DNA of 30,969 bases from JACJWR01 sp964627505 (GTDB lineage Bacteria; Actinomycetota; Actinomycetes; S36-B12; UBA10799). The stretch's first letter is position 1. Every line of letters begins with the position of its first letter. The notes beneath the pieces were generated by a model. That model was not told the origin of the DNA. It saw only the letters and a list, made by a program, of their open reading frames with translations, and did not search any database. Position numbers and translations under genes: made by a program. The stretch lies in assembly GCA_964627505.1 (NCBI GenBank), contig CAZVKB010000021.1:1-30969 (forward strand). Direction: 5' to 3'. Positions 15,649 through 22,532 of the stretch are shown one piece after another.

Positions 15649-17619
15649 ATGGATAATCAACGACGAGCCCTCTTGGTGCTGCCCATCGCGGTGATGTTTT
15701 GGGCGTTGCTGATCTCTCCAGCCATGGCAGCGGACAGAGGAGCTCCCGCTCTGTTCACTCTCGATGCGTCGAACGCCATTTCGCAACGCTGGTTGCAGAT
15801 GGGTGGCACCGCGGGAGTGTTGGGCGCACCAGCGGGATCCATGTCGGCCGGACCGACCCCAGGATCATGGCTGCAGGGATACACCGGCGGCGCCATCACC
15901 TGGTCCCCCAGCACCGGCGCCCACGAAACCTACGGCGCCATCCACGCCCTCTGGCGCAACCTCCCCCCCGGCGTCACCACCACCCTGGGCCTACCCACCA
16001 CCGGCGAATACGCCATCCCCGGCGGACGCGCCAACAACTTCACCGGCGGCGCCATCACCTGGTCCCCCAGCACCGGCGCCCACGAAACCTACGGCNNNNN
16101 NNNNNNNNNNNNNNNNNNNNNNNNNNNNNNNNNNNNNNNNNNNNNNNNNNNNNNNNNNNNNNNNNNNNNNNNNNNNNNNNNNNNNNNNNNNNNNNCCACC
16201 CTGGGCCTACCCACCACCGGCGAATACGCCATCCCCGGCGGACGCGCCAATGACTTTCAAAATGGCCGGATCACCTGGAATCCCACTAGCGGGGCCCGGC
16301 TCGAACTAAATACGCCCGCGCCGACACCGACACCCACCCCGACTCCGACTCCGACTCCGACTCTGCCCGCGCCAACAGGTCAAGTTATCTACGTTTCACC
16401 CCAGGGAAATGACGCCTTTGCAGGTTCGCAAACAGCACCGCTGCGCACTGTGCTAGCTGCCTGGAATCGCATCCCTCGCGATACTCCGCTTCCTCAGCCG
16501 GTAACGATCATGGTGGCACCTGGTACATATACCGAGTCCATGCTTCCCAACTATTGGGAGGACCGGCAAGGCACACCGACGGCCCCGATCGTCATCCAAG
16601 CGGCAGGTTCGCCAAGAAGTGCAACCTTCACGGCCGGCATCAACATGTTCAACGTCGACCACCTGCGCTTCAACGGACTCAACATTGACACCCCTGGTGA
16701 TGTGTTTCATTGCGAGCAGTGCACCAATGTGACCATCAGCAATTCCCGACTTGCCGGCCGTGGTGCTGCGCATGAAACCATCAAGGTCAACCAGTCTTCT
16801 CACCTGACCATCACAGGTAGCGATATCTCCGGAGCCGATGAGAATGCGATCGACTTCGTCGCCGTCCAACATGGGCTAATCGAAGGCAACATCATTCATG
16901 GCGCTGGCGATTGGTGCGCCTACGTTAAAGGTGGTTCCACCGATATCACTGTGCGCAACAATGAGATCCACACGTGCGGCACCGGTGGCTTCACTGCTGG
17001 CCAGGGCACCGGACTGGAGTACATGGTTGCACCGTGGTTGACCTATGAAGCGACTAACGTGATCTTTACGCGCAACTTCATCCACGACACGGAGGGTGCC
17101 GCCTTCGGTGTCAATGGCGGTCGGGCAGTAAGTTTCACTGACAACGTGGCCACTCGGGTGGGCACTCGTAGCCACATTCTCGAGGTGACCTTCGGGCTTC
17201 GCAGTTGTGATGAAAACGGCCCGCAATGTCGTGACCATCTCGCTGCTGGAGCCTGGGGGACACCTGTGGTGGGCGGGCAAGAGGCCTTCATACCCAACCG
17301 CGATGTCACCATCCGCGGCAATACCATCGTCAACCCGCCTGGTGTGTCATCACGTTGGCAGCACTTCGAGATCAGTGCACCCCGCAGCAATACTGCTCCG
17401 GTCGTGGGCCCCTCCCCCGCCCGTACGGACGAGGGCTTGGTGATCACCGGCAATATCATCCGCAACGGTGACTCCTCGATGGTTTTGGGTGTCGATGACA
17501 ATCAGGTATGCAAACCAAGCAATCCCACCTGCACGGTTGCGCAACTTCTGCGCGATAACGACATCAACGGGCCCACTCTCGTTCCGATACCAGTCGGCGT
17601 ACCTCCAGCCAATCCCTGA
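15649..17619 (+). CDS. Secreted LGFP-repeat protein with parallel beta-helix domain (interrupted by gap)
   Basis: About 656 residues as assembled, including the N gap. A Sec signal peptide (basic M-D-N-Q-R-R, hydrophobic core, A-M-A cleavage near residue 27) is followed by LGFP repeats of 53 residues (L-G-x-P-T-x-G-E-Y, F-x-G-G-A-I-T-W-S-P-S-T-G-A). LGFP repeats are thought to anchor proteins to the cell wall. A Pro-Thr linker (about 222-244) leads to a domain beginning I-Y-V-S-P-Q-G-N-D-A and rich in short N-x-I and I-x-G-N-x-I repeats, the pattern of right-handed parallel beta-helices (pectate-lyase/DUF1565-like), so it may bind or cleave polysaccharide. The ATG at 15649 has AGGGGG 5 nt upstream; an ATG at 15601 is open but would bury the signal peptide. 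Confidence 0.8.
   Translation: MDNQRRALLVLPIAVMFWALLISPAMAADRGAPALFTLDASNAISQRWLQMGGTAGVLGAPAGSMSAGPTPGSWLQGYTGGAITWSPSTGAHETYGAIHALWRNLPPGVTTTLGLPTTGEYAIPGGRANNFTGGAITWSPSTGAHETYGXXXXXXXXXXXXXXXXXXXXXXXXXXXXXXXXXXTLGLPTTGEYAIPGGRANDFQNGRITWNPTSGARLELNTPAPTPTPTPTPTPTPTLPAPTGQVIYVSPQGNDAFAGSQTAPLRTVLAAWNRIPRDTPLPQPVTIMVAPGTYTESMLPNYWEDRQGTPTAPIVIQAAGSPRSATFTAGINMFNVDHLRFNGLNIDTPGDVFHCEQCTNVTISNSRLAGRGAAHETIKVNQSSHLTITGSDISGADENAIDFVAVQHGLIEGNIIHGAGDWCAYVKGGSTDITVRNNEIHTCGTGGFTAGQGTGLEYMVAPWLTYEATNVIFTRNFIHDTEGAAFGVNGGRAVSFTDNVATRVGTRSHILEVTFGLRSCDENGPQCRDHLAAGAWGTPVVGGQEAFIPNRDVTIRGNTIVNPPGVSSRWQHFEISAPRSNTAPVVGPSPARTDEGLVITGNIIRNGDSSMVLGVDDNQVCKPSNPTCTVAQLLRDNDINGPTLVPIPVGVPPANP
15882..16250 (+). 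repeat. 159-bp in-frame tandem repeat encoding LGFP units
   Basis: The unit starting at 15882 restarts at 16041, a period of 159 bp or 53 codons. The 55 bases 16041-16095 are identical to 15882-15936, and the 55 bases after the gap (16196-16250) are identical to 15980-16034. Third codon positions in the unit are almost all G or C, unlike the flanking parts of the gene. Copy number is unknown because the array contains the assembly gap. Confidence 0.9.
16096..16195. other. Assembly gap of 100 N
   Basis: Exactly 100 N, the usual placeholder for a gap of unknown length. It lies inside the LGFP repeat array. By the repeat period the real missing length should be 43 bp plus a multiple of 159 bp; the placeholder happens to keep the frame open. 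Confidence 0.97.
16339..16362 (+). repeat. Hexanucleotide repeat (ccgact)4 in the Pro-Thr linker
   Basis: Four perfect copies of ccgact encode Pro-Thr pairs in the linker between LGFP and beta-helix domains. Unit changes keep the frame, so linker length can vary by slippage without breaking the gene. Confidence 0.85.
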
Positions 17620-17747
17620 AGTCACCGAGTCAATCTAGCTAGTTTCCGCATTATCCCAATCCCGCCTGATTCGAGTGGCCGTGCTTTCTGCGGTGCATGA
17701 GGTATGAGTGCCGCGAGCAGCATTGGGGCAGCAGATTTCCTCGGCAA

Positions 17748-17753
17748 TAGAAT
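17748..17753 (+). promoter_or_regulatory. -10 box of a probable leaderless transcript (cyclase gene)
   Basis: TAGAAT followed by 6 nt and the ATG at 17760. This TANNNT-N6-start arrangement is the usual leaderless promoter layout in Actinomycetota and recurs in this window. It supports 17760 as the start, where no ribosome binding site is visible. No clear -35 box. Confidence 0.55.
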
Positions 17754-17759
17754 CCAGTC

Positions 17760-19586
17760 ATGCCGACGTCGCAGCATCGGGACGGGCGATCGAAGTGCCC
17801 ACATTGCGCAGTTTTGGCCCGCTCCCTGGCACACGTATCCCGTTTCAGCGCCCTCACAAATGATGTGAGCACGTGCGCATGGGACGAATCCGTGTCGATT
17901 CGAGCGATTCCTGGTGCACCGCACGCCTGGTTCTGGACGTTGGGTAGCGCACGCGATCTAGTGTCCGTTGCCAGACACCTCGCCACTGGCGTCCATCCTG
18001 TGAGTAGTCACGCGCAACCCTGGGTGTCGGTGGTACGCAGACACGATGGCACGGTGGTTGCATCCGTCAACAGCACCGTCAACGCAGGCGCGTTTCACCG
18101 GGCCATCCCGGACCGTGGCCAACCGCTGCTCGTGTTCAGCCCCAGCCTTGCTGCGGTGATGCGCTATGGACCTGAGCCAATCGCGCTCTCGCAACACTTC
18201 TTGCAGTCTCGACTGGGGTTGGTGGCTGATGCACCCACCGACACCCCCTACAAGGACGCGGCGCGACTGCCACCCGGCTTTTCCGCCATCTGGCACCCGA
18301 GTGTCACCCAAAACGGCGCTTCCATGACTACCGGCAGCCCACCTTGTCTCACCCAGTGGTGCGGACCTGCCGCCTGGCCCGATCCGGATGTCGAGGGCCC
18401 CGACGCGATCATTCGGTATCGGGACACTTTCGATGCTGCTGTCGACGAATTGTTGACACCCGGCGAACCCATATGCGCCACGTTGTCCGGCGGCTTGGAC
18501 TCCAGTTTCATGGTGTCCTCACTGGTGCGCCACGCCACTACCGAAAACCCCGTGCATGCTTTCGTGCATTCCCCGCTGCCCGCTGCGTGCCTGTCTCCGA
18601 GCGGTAACTGGGATCCTGATGACTACCCCATCGCCTTGGCGATGACTCGTCGGTACTCACAGCGTCTGGTGGTGCATCGTGTGCTGAACGAGCACCGTCG
18701 CAGTCCACTCGACACGGCTGTCCAGACCTCGAAGAAACAGTGGTACCCCGGTGTCAACATCGGCAACCAAGTGTGGCTGCATGACATTGCCGCCGCAGCC
18801 GCCCGACTCGGGGCCAGCCGATTGTTTATCGGTGAAGGCGGTAATCCGGCGTTCAGTTACGACCATCCCTACGCCGTGGCATATCACGCGCGTCGGCGGC
18901 AGTGGGGAGATATCCGAACTGTCGGTGTGCCACTTACCACTGAAGTCATGCCCGGCATTCGCACCGGCTTCCTGCACCTAGGCCGGCGGCTTGCGGCCAC
19001 AACCCGTTCACTGTGGCGACAGCATGACCCCCCAGTCCATCCGGCCAAGCGATTCCTGACCTTGGCGACGCACACATCGCAACGTCGAACGCCAAGTCGC
19101 GCTGGGTACCTCGACTGGCTGAGTGCAAACTCCCACCGCAACACCGCAATGGCGTATCCCGGGTGGGAATCACCGCTAGTCGATCCCTTCCGCAGCCCCA
19201 GCGTGCTGAACCTGGCAGCTGCCATCACGCCTGCCACCTGGGCTCGCGGTGGGCATCCGCGCGGGTTCGCCCGTGCTGTGGCGACCGGGCGGGTGCCCGA
19301 TGAGATCCGTCTGCGCACGCGCCGCGGCGGGCAGGCCATGGACACGTGGTTCGTCATCAGTGGTCAGCGCGTCGAGTTTGAACAGCAAGTTCACCTGCTG
19401 ACGAACGATCCCGACCTCGGGTCCTACATCGACGGACCGGAGCTGCACGCTGAAGTCGCATCCTGGCCGTGGGGATCCCCGTACGCGCTCCGGCCGGACG
19501 GTCTGGGAATCGTGTTAGACCTATTTGCCACCGGCATATTCGCGCGCATCACGAGACGCCGCCTCACGCAGTTTGGGTCGGGCTGA
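17760..19586 (+). CDS. Asparagine-synthetase-like protein, lasso peptide cyclase type (McjC/LarC-like)
   Basis: 608 residues. The C-terminal half is an ATP-pyrophosphatase domain with the PP-loop S-G-G-L-D-S-S at 243-249, the adenylation site of asparagine synthetases and lasso macrolactam synthetases. The N-terminal half is a degenerate glutaminase-like domain with no Cys2 nucleophile and L-P-P-G-F-S-A (170-176), as in lasso cyclases that take their amine from the peptide instead of glutamine. In lasso pathways this enzyme adenylates an Asp or Glu side chain and closes the ring onto the peptide N terminus. The usual G-x-G-G-D-E motif reads G-E-G-G-N-P (358-363). It is convergent with the precursor/RRE pair (47-bp spacer). 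A generic asparagine-synthase-family role cannot be excluded. Confidence 0.7.
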   Translation: MPTSQHRDGRSKCPHCAVLARSLAHVSRFSALTNDVSTCAWDESVSIRAIPGAPHAWFWTLGSARDLVSVARHLATGVHPVSSHAQPWVSVVRRHDGTVVASVNSTVNAGAFHRAIPDRGQPLLVFSPSLAAVMRYGPEPIALSQHFLQSRLGLVADAPTDTPYKDAARLPPGFSAIWHPSVTQNGASMTTGSPPCLTQWCGPAAWPDPDVEGPDAIIRYRDTFDAAVDELLTPGEPICATLSGGLDSSFMVSSLVRHATTENPVHAFVHSPLPAACLSPSGNWDPDDYPIALAMTRRYSQRLVVHRVLNEHRRSPLDTAVQTSKKQWYPGVNIGNQVWLHDIAAAAARLGASRLFIGEGGNPAFSYDHPYAVAYHARRRQWGDIRTVGVPLTTEVMPGIRTGFLHLGRRLAATTRSLWRQHDPPVHPAKRFLTLATHTSQRRTPSRAGYLDWLSANSHRNTAMAYPGWESPLVDPFRSPSVLNLAAAITPATWARGGHPRGFARAVATGRVPDEIRLRTRRGGQAMDTWFVISGQRVEFEQQVHLLTNDPDLGSYIDGPELHAEVASWPWGSPYALRPDGLGIVLDLFATGIFARITRRRLTQFGSG

Positions 19587-19633
19587 AGCCCGTCACGGAG
19601 TACCCATCGGAGGTACCGAACCAGCGCGCGGGA

Positions 19634-19927
19634 CTACGACGTCACGGCATCGAGAAGTACGAGCCGCTCAGCCTGCAACTGTTGCAGGAAGGTGGCAACA
19701 TCCTCGCGCGCGGTCTCGAGCGGTACTTGGTAGGCCATCGTCACGTTGAGTGCAATCTCCTCGATGCCTGCACCATCATCAATGTGGTGCCAGATGAACG
19801 CTCCAACATCATCGAGTTCAAGAAAGCGGAATTCGCTGTCCATCACCACGAGCACCCCATCCACCATGGCGCTGACAGTTCCTGGGGACACATGCACTCT
19901 CGTCCATACGTCCTCGGCCAATTTCAC
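19634..19927 (-). CDS. PqqD-like RRE protein (lasso B1 type)
   Basis: 97 residues with the PqqD / RiPP recognition element pattern: strands around V-D-G-V-L-V-V-M-D-S and F-R-F-L-E-L-D-D-V-G-A-F-I-W, then three helices (I-E-E-I-A-L-N-V, L-E-T-A-R-E-D-V-A-T-F-L-Q-Q-L). Stand-alone RRE proteins bind leader peptides and deliver them to modifying enzymes. The start is GTG at 19927; an in-frame TGA lies nine codons upstream and there is no other start between. GTGA overlaps the stop of the 46-codon ORF just upstream, so the two are almost certainly translated together. This pairing is what identifies the small ORF as its likely partner. Confidence 0.75.
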   Translation of the reverse strand: MKLAEDVWTRVHVSPGTVSAMVDGVLVVMDSEFRFLELDDVGAFIWHHIDDGAGIEEIALNVTMAYQVPLETAREDVATFLQQLQAERLVLLDAVTS

Positions 19928-20064
19928 GACTCCACGTACGAAGTTACACCGTCAGCCTCAGACAGGTTTCCCGGTGGCAAAACGTTGTGCGCGAGATCTG
20001 CGGTAGAAATTTCCACCGGCGGCGCTGGCGCGTGGTACGGCTTGCGTGCATCTGCCGCTTCCAT
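19924..20064 (-). CDS. Candidate RiPP precursor peptide (lasso-like), 46 residues
   Basis: This short ORF starts at the ATG 20064, with GAAGGGA 6 nt upstream, and ends in a TGA that overlaps the GTG of the PqqD-like gene by 4 bp. The peptide carries K8-P9-Y10-x-x-P13, the Y-x-x-P element that RRE proteins grip in lasso leaders; the usual following Leu and Gly are missing. A possible core starts at Gly32, where Asp38 would give a 7-residue ring with an 8-residue tail ending T-S-Y-V-E-S; a ring onto Glu36 from Val28 or Leu29 is another option. The usual Thr two residues before the core is absent. The gene is well supported by signal and context; its RiPP nature is inferred and the core boundary is a guess. 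Confidence 0.6.
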   Translation of the reverse strand: MEAADARKPYHAPAPPVEISTADLAHNVLPPGNLSEADGVTSYVES

Positions 20065-20235
20065 CGTGTGTCCCTTCGATTCCGGCCACGTTGCTGGGAA
20101 ATTCCGGTGTGCGTTCTGTCCGCCAAGCGTAACAATCCAGACATGTCACGCCCTGAGTGGTCGAACCGGAACAACTGACCGCTCAGACACCACACGGAGC
20201 CGCAGTGGTGGTTCAACAGCGTCTGAGGTTCCCGC

Positions 20236-20241
20236 TAGAGT
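20236..20241 (+). promoter_or_regulatory. -10 box of a probable leaderless transcript (glycosyltransferase gene)
   Basis: TAGAGT followed by 6 nt and the GTG at 20248, the same layout as for the cyclase gene. The 183-bp divergent spacer 20065-20247 between precursor and glycosyltransferase holds no other feature I can support; the minus strand there has GTGACA and TACGCT but with only 12 bp between them. Confidence 0.5.
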
Positions 20242-20247
20242 CCACAA

Positions 20248-21198
20248 GTGGACCAGGGGAACGTAGCGGTCATCGTAGCTACTTACAACGGACGCCAGTA
20301 CCTCCCCGCCGCCCTGGCCAGCGTCGCTACCCAGTCGCAGCCGCCTGCTGAGCTCATTGTGGTGGACGCTGGCTCCACAGATGGCACGACTGATTTACTC
20401 ACCAGCATCACGTCGGATTTCCCGGCTGTGCGCGTGATCGCAGCCCCACAGCGATGCACCGCTCCACAAGCGCGCAACCTGGCGCTGTCAGCCACGGATG
20501 CCACTTATATCGCGACACTCGATCAGGATGATCTGATGGCACCGGATCGATTATCCCAACAACTTGCGGTGCTGACGGCTGAACCGGCGTTCACAGCCGT
20601 CGGTGGGCGGCTGCGCCGAATTGACGCGAATGGTGCACCAATCCCCCGGGCGCACAACTCTCGGCGCTTTCAACAAGGCTGGCCTACCAATCGGGAACGC
20701 ATCCGTTGGACGTTGCCAACCTTTTCACCGACAGTGACCTCGGCGCTCATGTATCGGCGCGCTGCGCTCGTCGCTGCAGGAGGATTCGACGAGGCCCATC
20801 CGCTCACCGATGACTACGCCTTGACCGCGCGACTGGCGTCAGAGGATGCGCTGACCATCTTGGACTGTGACGTTGGCAGCTACCGCTGGCACAACGACAT
20901 GACAAGTCTGCGTCACCATCGCCGACAGTTGTTCGAAACGCGGATGCTGCAATGGCGGCTGATCCACGAGCGATTACGAACTCAGCCGGATTTGGGGACG
21001 ATTGACGCCATGATCCGCCCCGCGCAAGGCTGGTCGGCGCGGCAACTGCGTACAGCACTCGACCTCCTGCATGCACTATTTGCGGAAGCCACAACCCGAC
21101 CGACCCTCGATGCCGAAGATCACAAGTGGATCGAGGGAGATTTCGCCCGTGGGTGCGAACAAGTCGAGACCGCGCTGCTTTCGAGCATCAGACGGTGA
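20248..21198 (+). CDS. Family 2 (GT-A) glycosyltransferase
   Basis: 316 residues. The N terminus V-A-V-I-V-A-T-Y-N-G-R-Q-Y-L is the GT2 nucleotide-sugar strand, followed by V-V-D-A-G-S-T-D-G-T and L-D-Q-D-D-L-M-A-P-D-R-L, the acidic metal-binding box. G-G-F-D-E-A-H-P-L-T-D-D-Y near 180-190 fits the acceptor/catalytic region (E/D-D motif). No membrane segment, so it is cytosolic or peripheral. GT2 enzymes make polysaccharides, glycolipids and, in glycocin-type RiPPs, glycosylate peptides. Lying between the two RRE genes but divergent from the precursor, it might tailor the peptide; an unrelated cell-surface role is as likely. Start GTG at 20248. Confidence 0.8.
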   Translation: MDQGNVAVIVATYNGRQYLPAALASVATQSQPPAELIVVDAGSTDGTTDLLTSITSDFPAVRVIAAPQRCTAPQARNLALSATDATYIATLDQDDLMAPDRLSQQLAVLTAEPAFTAVGGRLRRIDANGAPIPRAHNSRRFQQGWPTNRERIRWTLPTFSPTVTSALMYRRAALVAAGGFDEAHPLTDDYALTARLASEDALTILDCDVGSYRWHNDMTSLRHHRRQLFETRMLQWRLIHERLRTQPDLGTIDAMIRPAQGWSARQLRTALDLLHALFAEATTRPTLDAEDHKWIEGDFARGCEQVETALLSSIRR

Positions 21199-21247
21199 GC
21201 TGCCTTCACGGTAGCTGCCCGTTGATCGTCAATCACGCCGCGGCACG

Positions 21248-21288
21248 CGAGTCAGTGCCGCCCTGGCAGATACCTCGGCACTGACTCG
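21248..21288. terminator. 13-bp perfect inverted repeat between convergent genes
   Basis: CGAGTCAGTGCCG (21248-21260) and its exact complement CGGCACTGACTCG (21276-21288) flank a 15-nt loop. It lies between the glycosyltransferase stop (21198) and the second RRE stop (21298). No T-run follows, so it is either a bidirectional terminator/RNA-stabilising hairpin or a protein site. Confidence 0.55.
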
Positions 21289-21297
21289 GAGGCACGC

Positions 21298-21648
21298 TCA
21301 GGCTTCCACACCGGCCGTGGCGTGACCTGGTGAGTCTGCGACGGGACGCTCCCCCCAAGGCTCTTTCGCGGCCCACCCTTGCCCGACGAGCGAGTCGGCG
21401 AAGGCCTCGAGGTCGCGGCGCAGCATGGCGCGGTCAACCGCAAATACTGGCTGCACGATCTCCGCTGCTGCTTCCAGGTCAGGTGTATCACGCAGGGCAC
21501 GCCACATTTCGGCACCTACGTCATCGAAGAAGGTGCATCTCTCGTTGCCCAAGTTGAGGACCAGCAATCCGTCGTCGCACTCCTCCGTCATCAGCGTTTC
21601 ATCAGGCAACAGATACACCCGCACCGGTCGCGCTCGTGAGGCGCTCAA
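21298..21648 (-). CDS. Second PqqD-like RRE protein, coupled to the oxidoreductase gene
   Basis: 116 residues from a TTG at 21648 whose TTGA overlaps the oxidoreductase stop. A GTG at 21624 is an alternative, and the frame is open further up inside the oxidoreductase gene. The PqqD pattern is clear: V-Y-L-L-P-D-E-T-L, D-D-G-L-L-V-L-N-L-G-N-E-R-C-T-F-F-D-D-V-G-A-E-M-W, then helices L-E-A-A-A-E-I-V and R-R-D-L-E-A-F-A-D-S-L. About 20 extra residues follow the domain. It is only distantly like the first RRE, so it probably reads another peptide or serves the oxidoreductase. No precursor-like ORF was found beside it. Confidence 0.65.
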   Translation of the reverse strand: MSASRARPVRVYLLPDETLMTEECDDGLLVLNLGNERCTFFDDVGAEMWRALRDTPDLEAAAEIVQPVFAVDRAMLRRDLEAFADSLVGQGWAAKEPWGERPVADSPGHATAGVEA

Positions 21649-22526
21649 CCGCAGTCCAATCGGCTGCTGATCTCGTCGAACACCGCAGGCTGCGGACCAG
21701 GCAATGCGGAATCTTCCGGGCGCGGCCAATGCACGGCCACGTCTGTAAATCCCAGACCTGCGATCGCGTCGACAAAGTCATCCCATGCCGCGATCGATTC
21801 CTGGGCCCACCCCAATTCCAAACCGACCAAGGCCAAGCGGCGCATCGAGCGGGGATCTCGACCAATCTCGGCGCAGATGGACTCCAGCATTGCCACCTGC
21901 CGGGCAACTCCTGCAAACCATTCCTGTGGAGTCTCCACCGGCTGGGCCGGACCGTAGGTCACCCACGTATTCCCTTGCTCCGCCGCAACCCGAAGCGCTT
22001 TGGGTCCTGCTGCGGCAATCGTGAACGGCACCCGTGGCTTCTGCACACACCCGGGCATCGTGCGTGACTCCCGCACCGTGAAGTACTCCCCCGCGAACGA
22101 CGCAGATTGCTCGCGTAAAAGGAGATCCAGCACGTCGACGAATTCCGCGAATCGCGCGGCCCGTTCAGCCGCATTCAGCGGCGCGGCACCCAGCACCTGC
22201 GCGTCGAAACCGTGCCCGCCGGCGCCGATCCCCAAATCCAAACGGCCGTTGCTCAATTGATCCAGTGTCATCGCATCCTTGGCCAACAGTGCTGGATGCC
22301 GGAAGTTCGGACTCGTCACCAGAGGTCCGAAACGAATTCGCTCCGTCGACTGCGCGGCGGCACCCAACAGCGGAATCGTGCCCAACCACGGACCGTCCCG
22401 CAGGCTTCGCCACGATAGGTGATCGTAGGTCCACGCCGTGGTGAAACCCCTAGCTTCAGCATCTCGAAACTGCTCCCGAAGCTCCGGCCATGGTCGATCA
22501 CCCAAGATCACCACACTGACGCGCAT
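21645..22526 (-). CDS. LLM-class (luciferase-like) F420-dependent oxidoreductase
   Basis: 293-residue TIM-barrel protein of the bacterial luciferase-like superfamily. It shows the block F-T-T-A-W-T-Y-D-H-L-S, then L-V-T-S-P-N-F-R-H-P-A-L-L-A-K-D-A-M-T-L-D-Q-L and G-R-L-D-L-G-I-G-A-G, all typical of F420- or FMN-dependent members. Actinobacterial proteins of this type mostly use F420. Substrate unknown. ATG at 22526 is preceded by TACCCT and 6 nt, a leaderless promoter layout. Its stop overlaps the start of the second RRE gene, so the oxidoreductase and an RRE are made together, which hints at a peptide substrate but does not prove it. Confidence 0.82.
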   Translation of the reverse strand: MRVSVVILGDRPWPELREQFRDAEARGFTTAWTYDHLSWRSLRDGPWLGTIPLLGAAAQSTERIRFGPLVTSPNFRHPALLAKDAMTLDQLSNGRLDLGIGAGGHGFDAQVLGAAPLNAAERAARFAEFVDVLDLLLREQSASFAGEYFTVRESRTMPGCVQKPRVPFTIAAAGPKALRVAAEQGNTWVTYGPAQPVETPQEWFAGVARQVAMLESICAEIGRDPRSMRRLALVGLELGWAQESIAAWDDFVDAIAGLGFTDVAVHWPRPEDSALPGPQPAVFDEISSRLDCG

Positions 22527-22532
22527 GTTCGC

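Noticed and set aside
16096..16195. Possible frameshift of the beta-helix gene across the gap.
   Set aside because: The frame stays open on both sides and the repeat period predicts a missing length of 43 + 159n bp, the same frame as the placeholder.
15882..16250. Regular repeats considered as a CRISPR array.
   Set aside because: The period is 159 bp, the units are contiguous, in frame and encode LGFP protein repeats; there are no spacers.
17708..17863. A 51-codon ORF just before an in-frame GTG of the cyclase gene, with GAGG upstream and a peptide segment I-E-V-P-T-L-R-S-F-G resembling the lasso leader spacing.
   Set aside because: It has no acidic residue after that segment to close a ring, its third-position GC is low, and TAGAAT-N6-ATG at 17760 supports a longer cyclase that overlaps it in another frame.
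17704..17868. A 54-codon ORF ending in a GTGA overlap with the GTG at 17865, looking like coupling to a shorter cyclase.
   Set aside because: There is no usable ribosome binding site, no leader motif, and the leaderless promoter at 17748-17753 favours the cyclase start at 17760.
19591..19620. Short inverted repeat GTACC-N7-GGTAC between cyclase and RRE1 considered as a terminator.
   Set aside because: The stem is only 5 bp with no T-run, too weak to report as a feature.
19944..20216. 90-codon minus-strand ORF covering the precursor region in another frame.
   Set aside because: It is rich in Arg, His and Cys with no domain pattern, lacks a ribosome binding site, and conflicts with the better supported 46-codon ORF coupled to the RRE gene.
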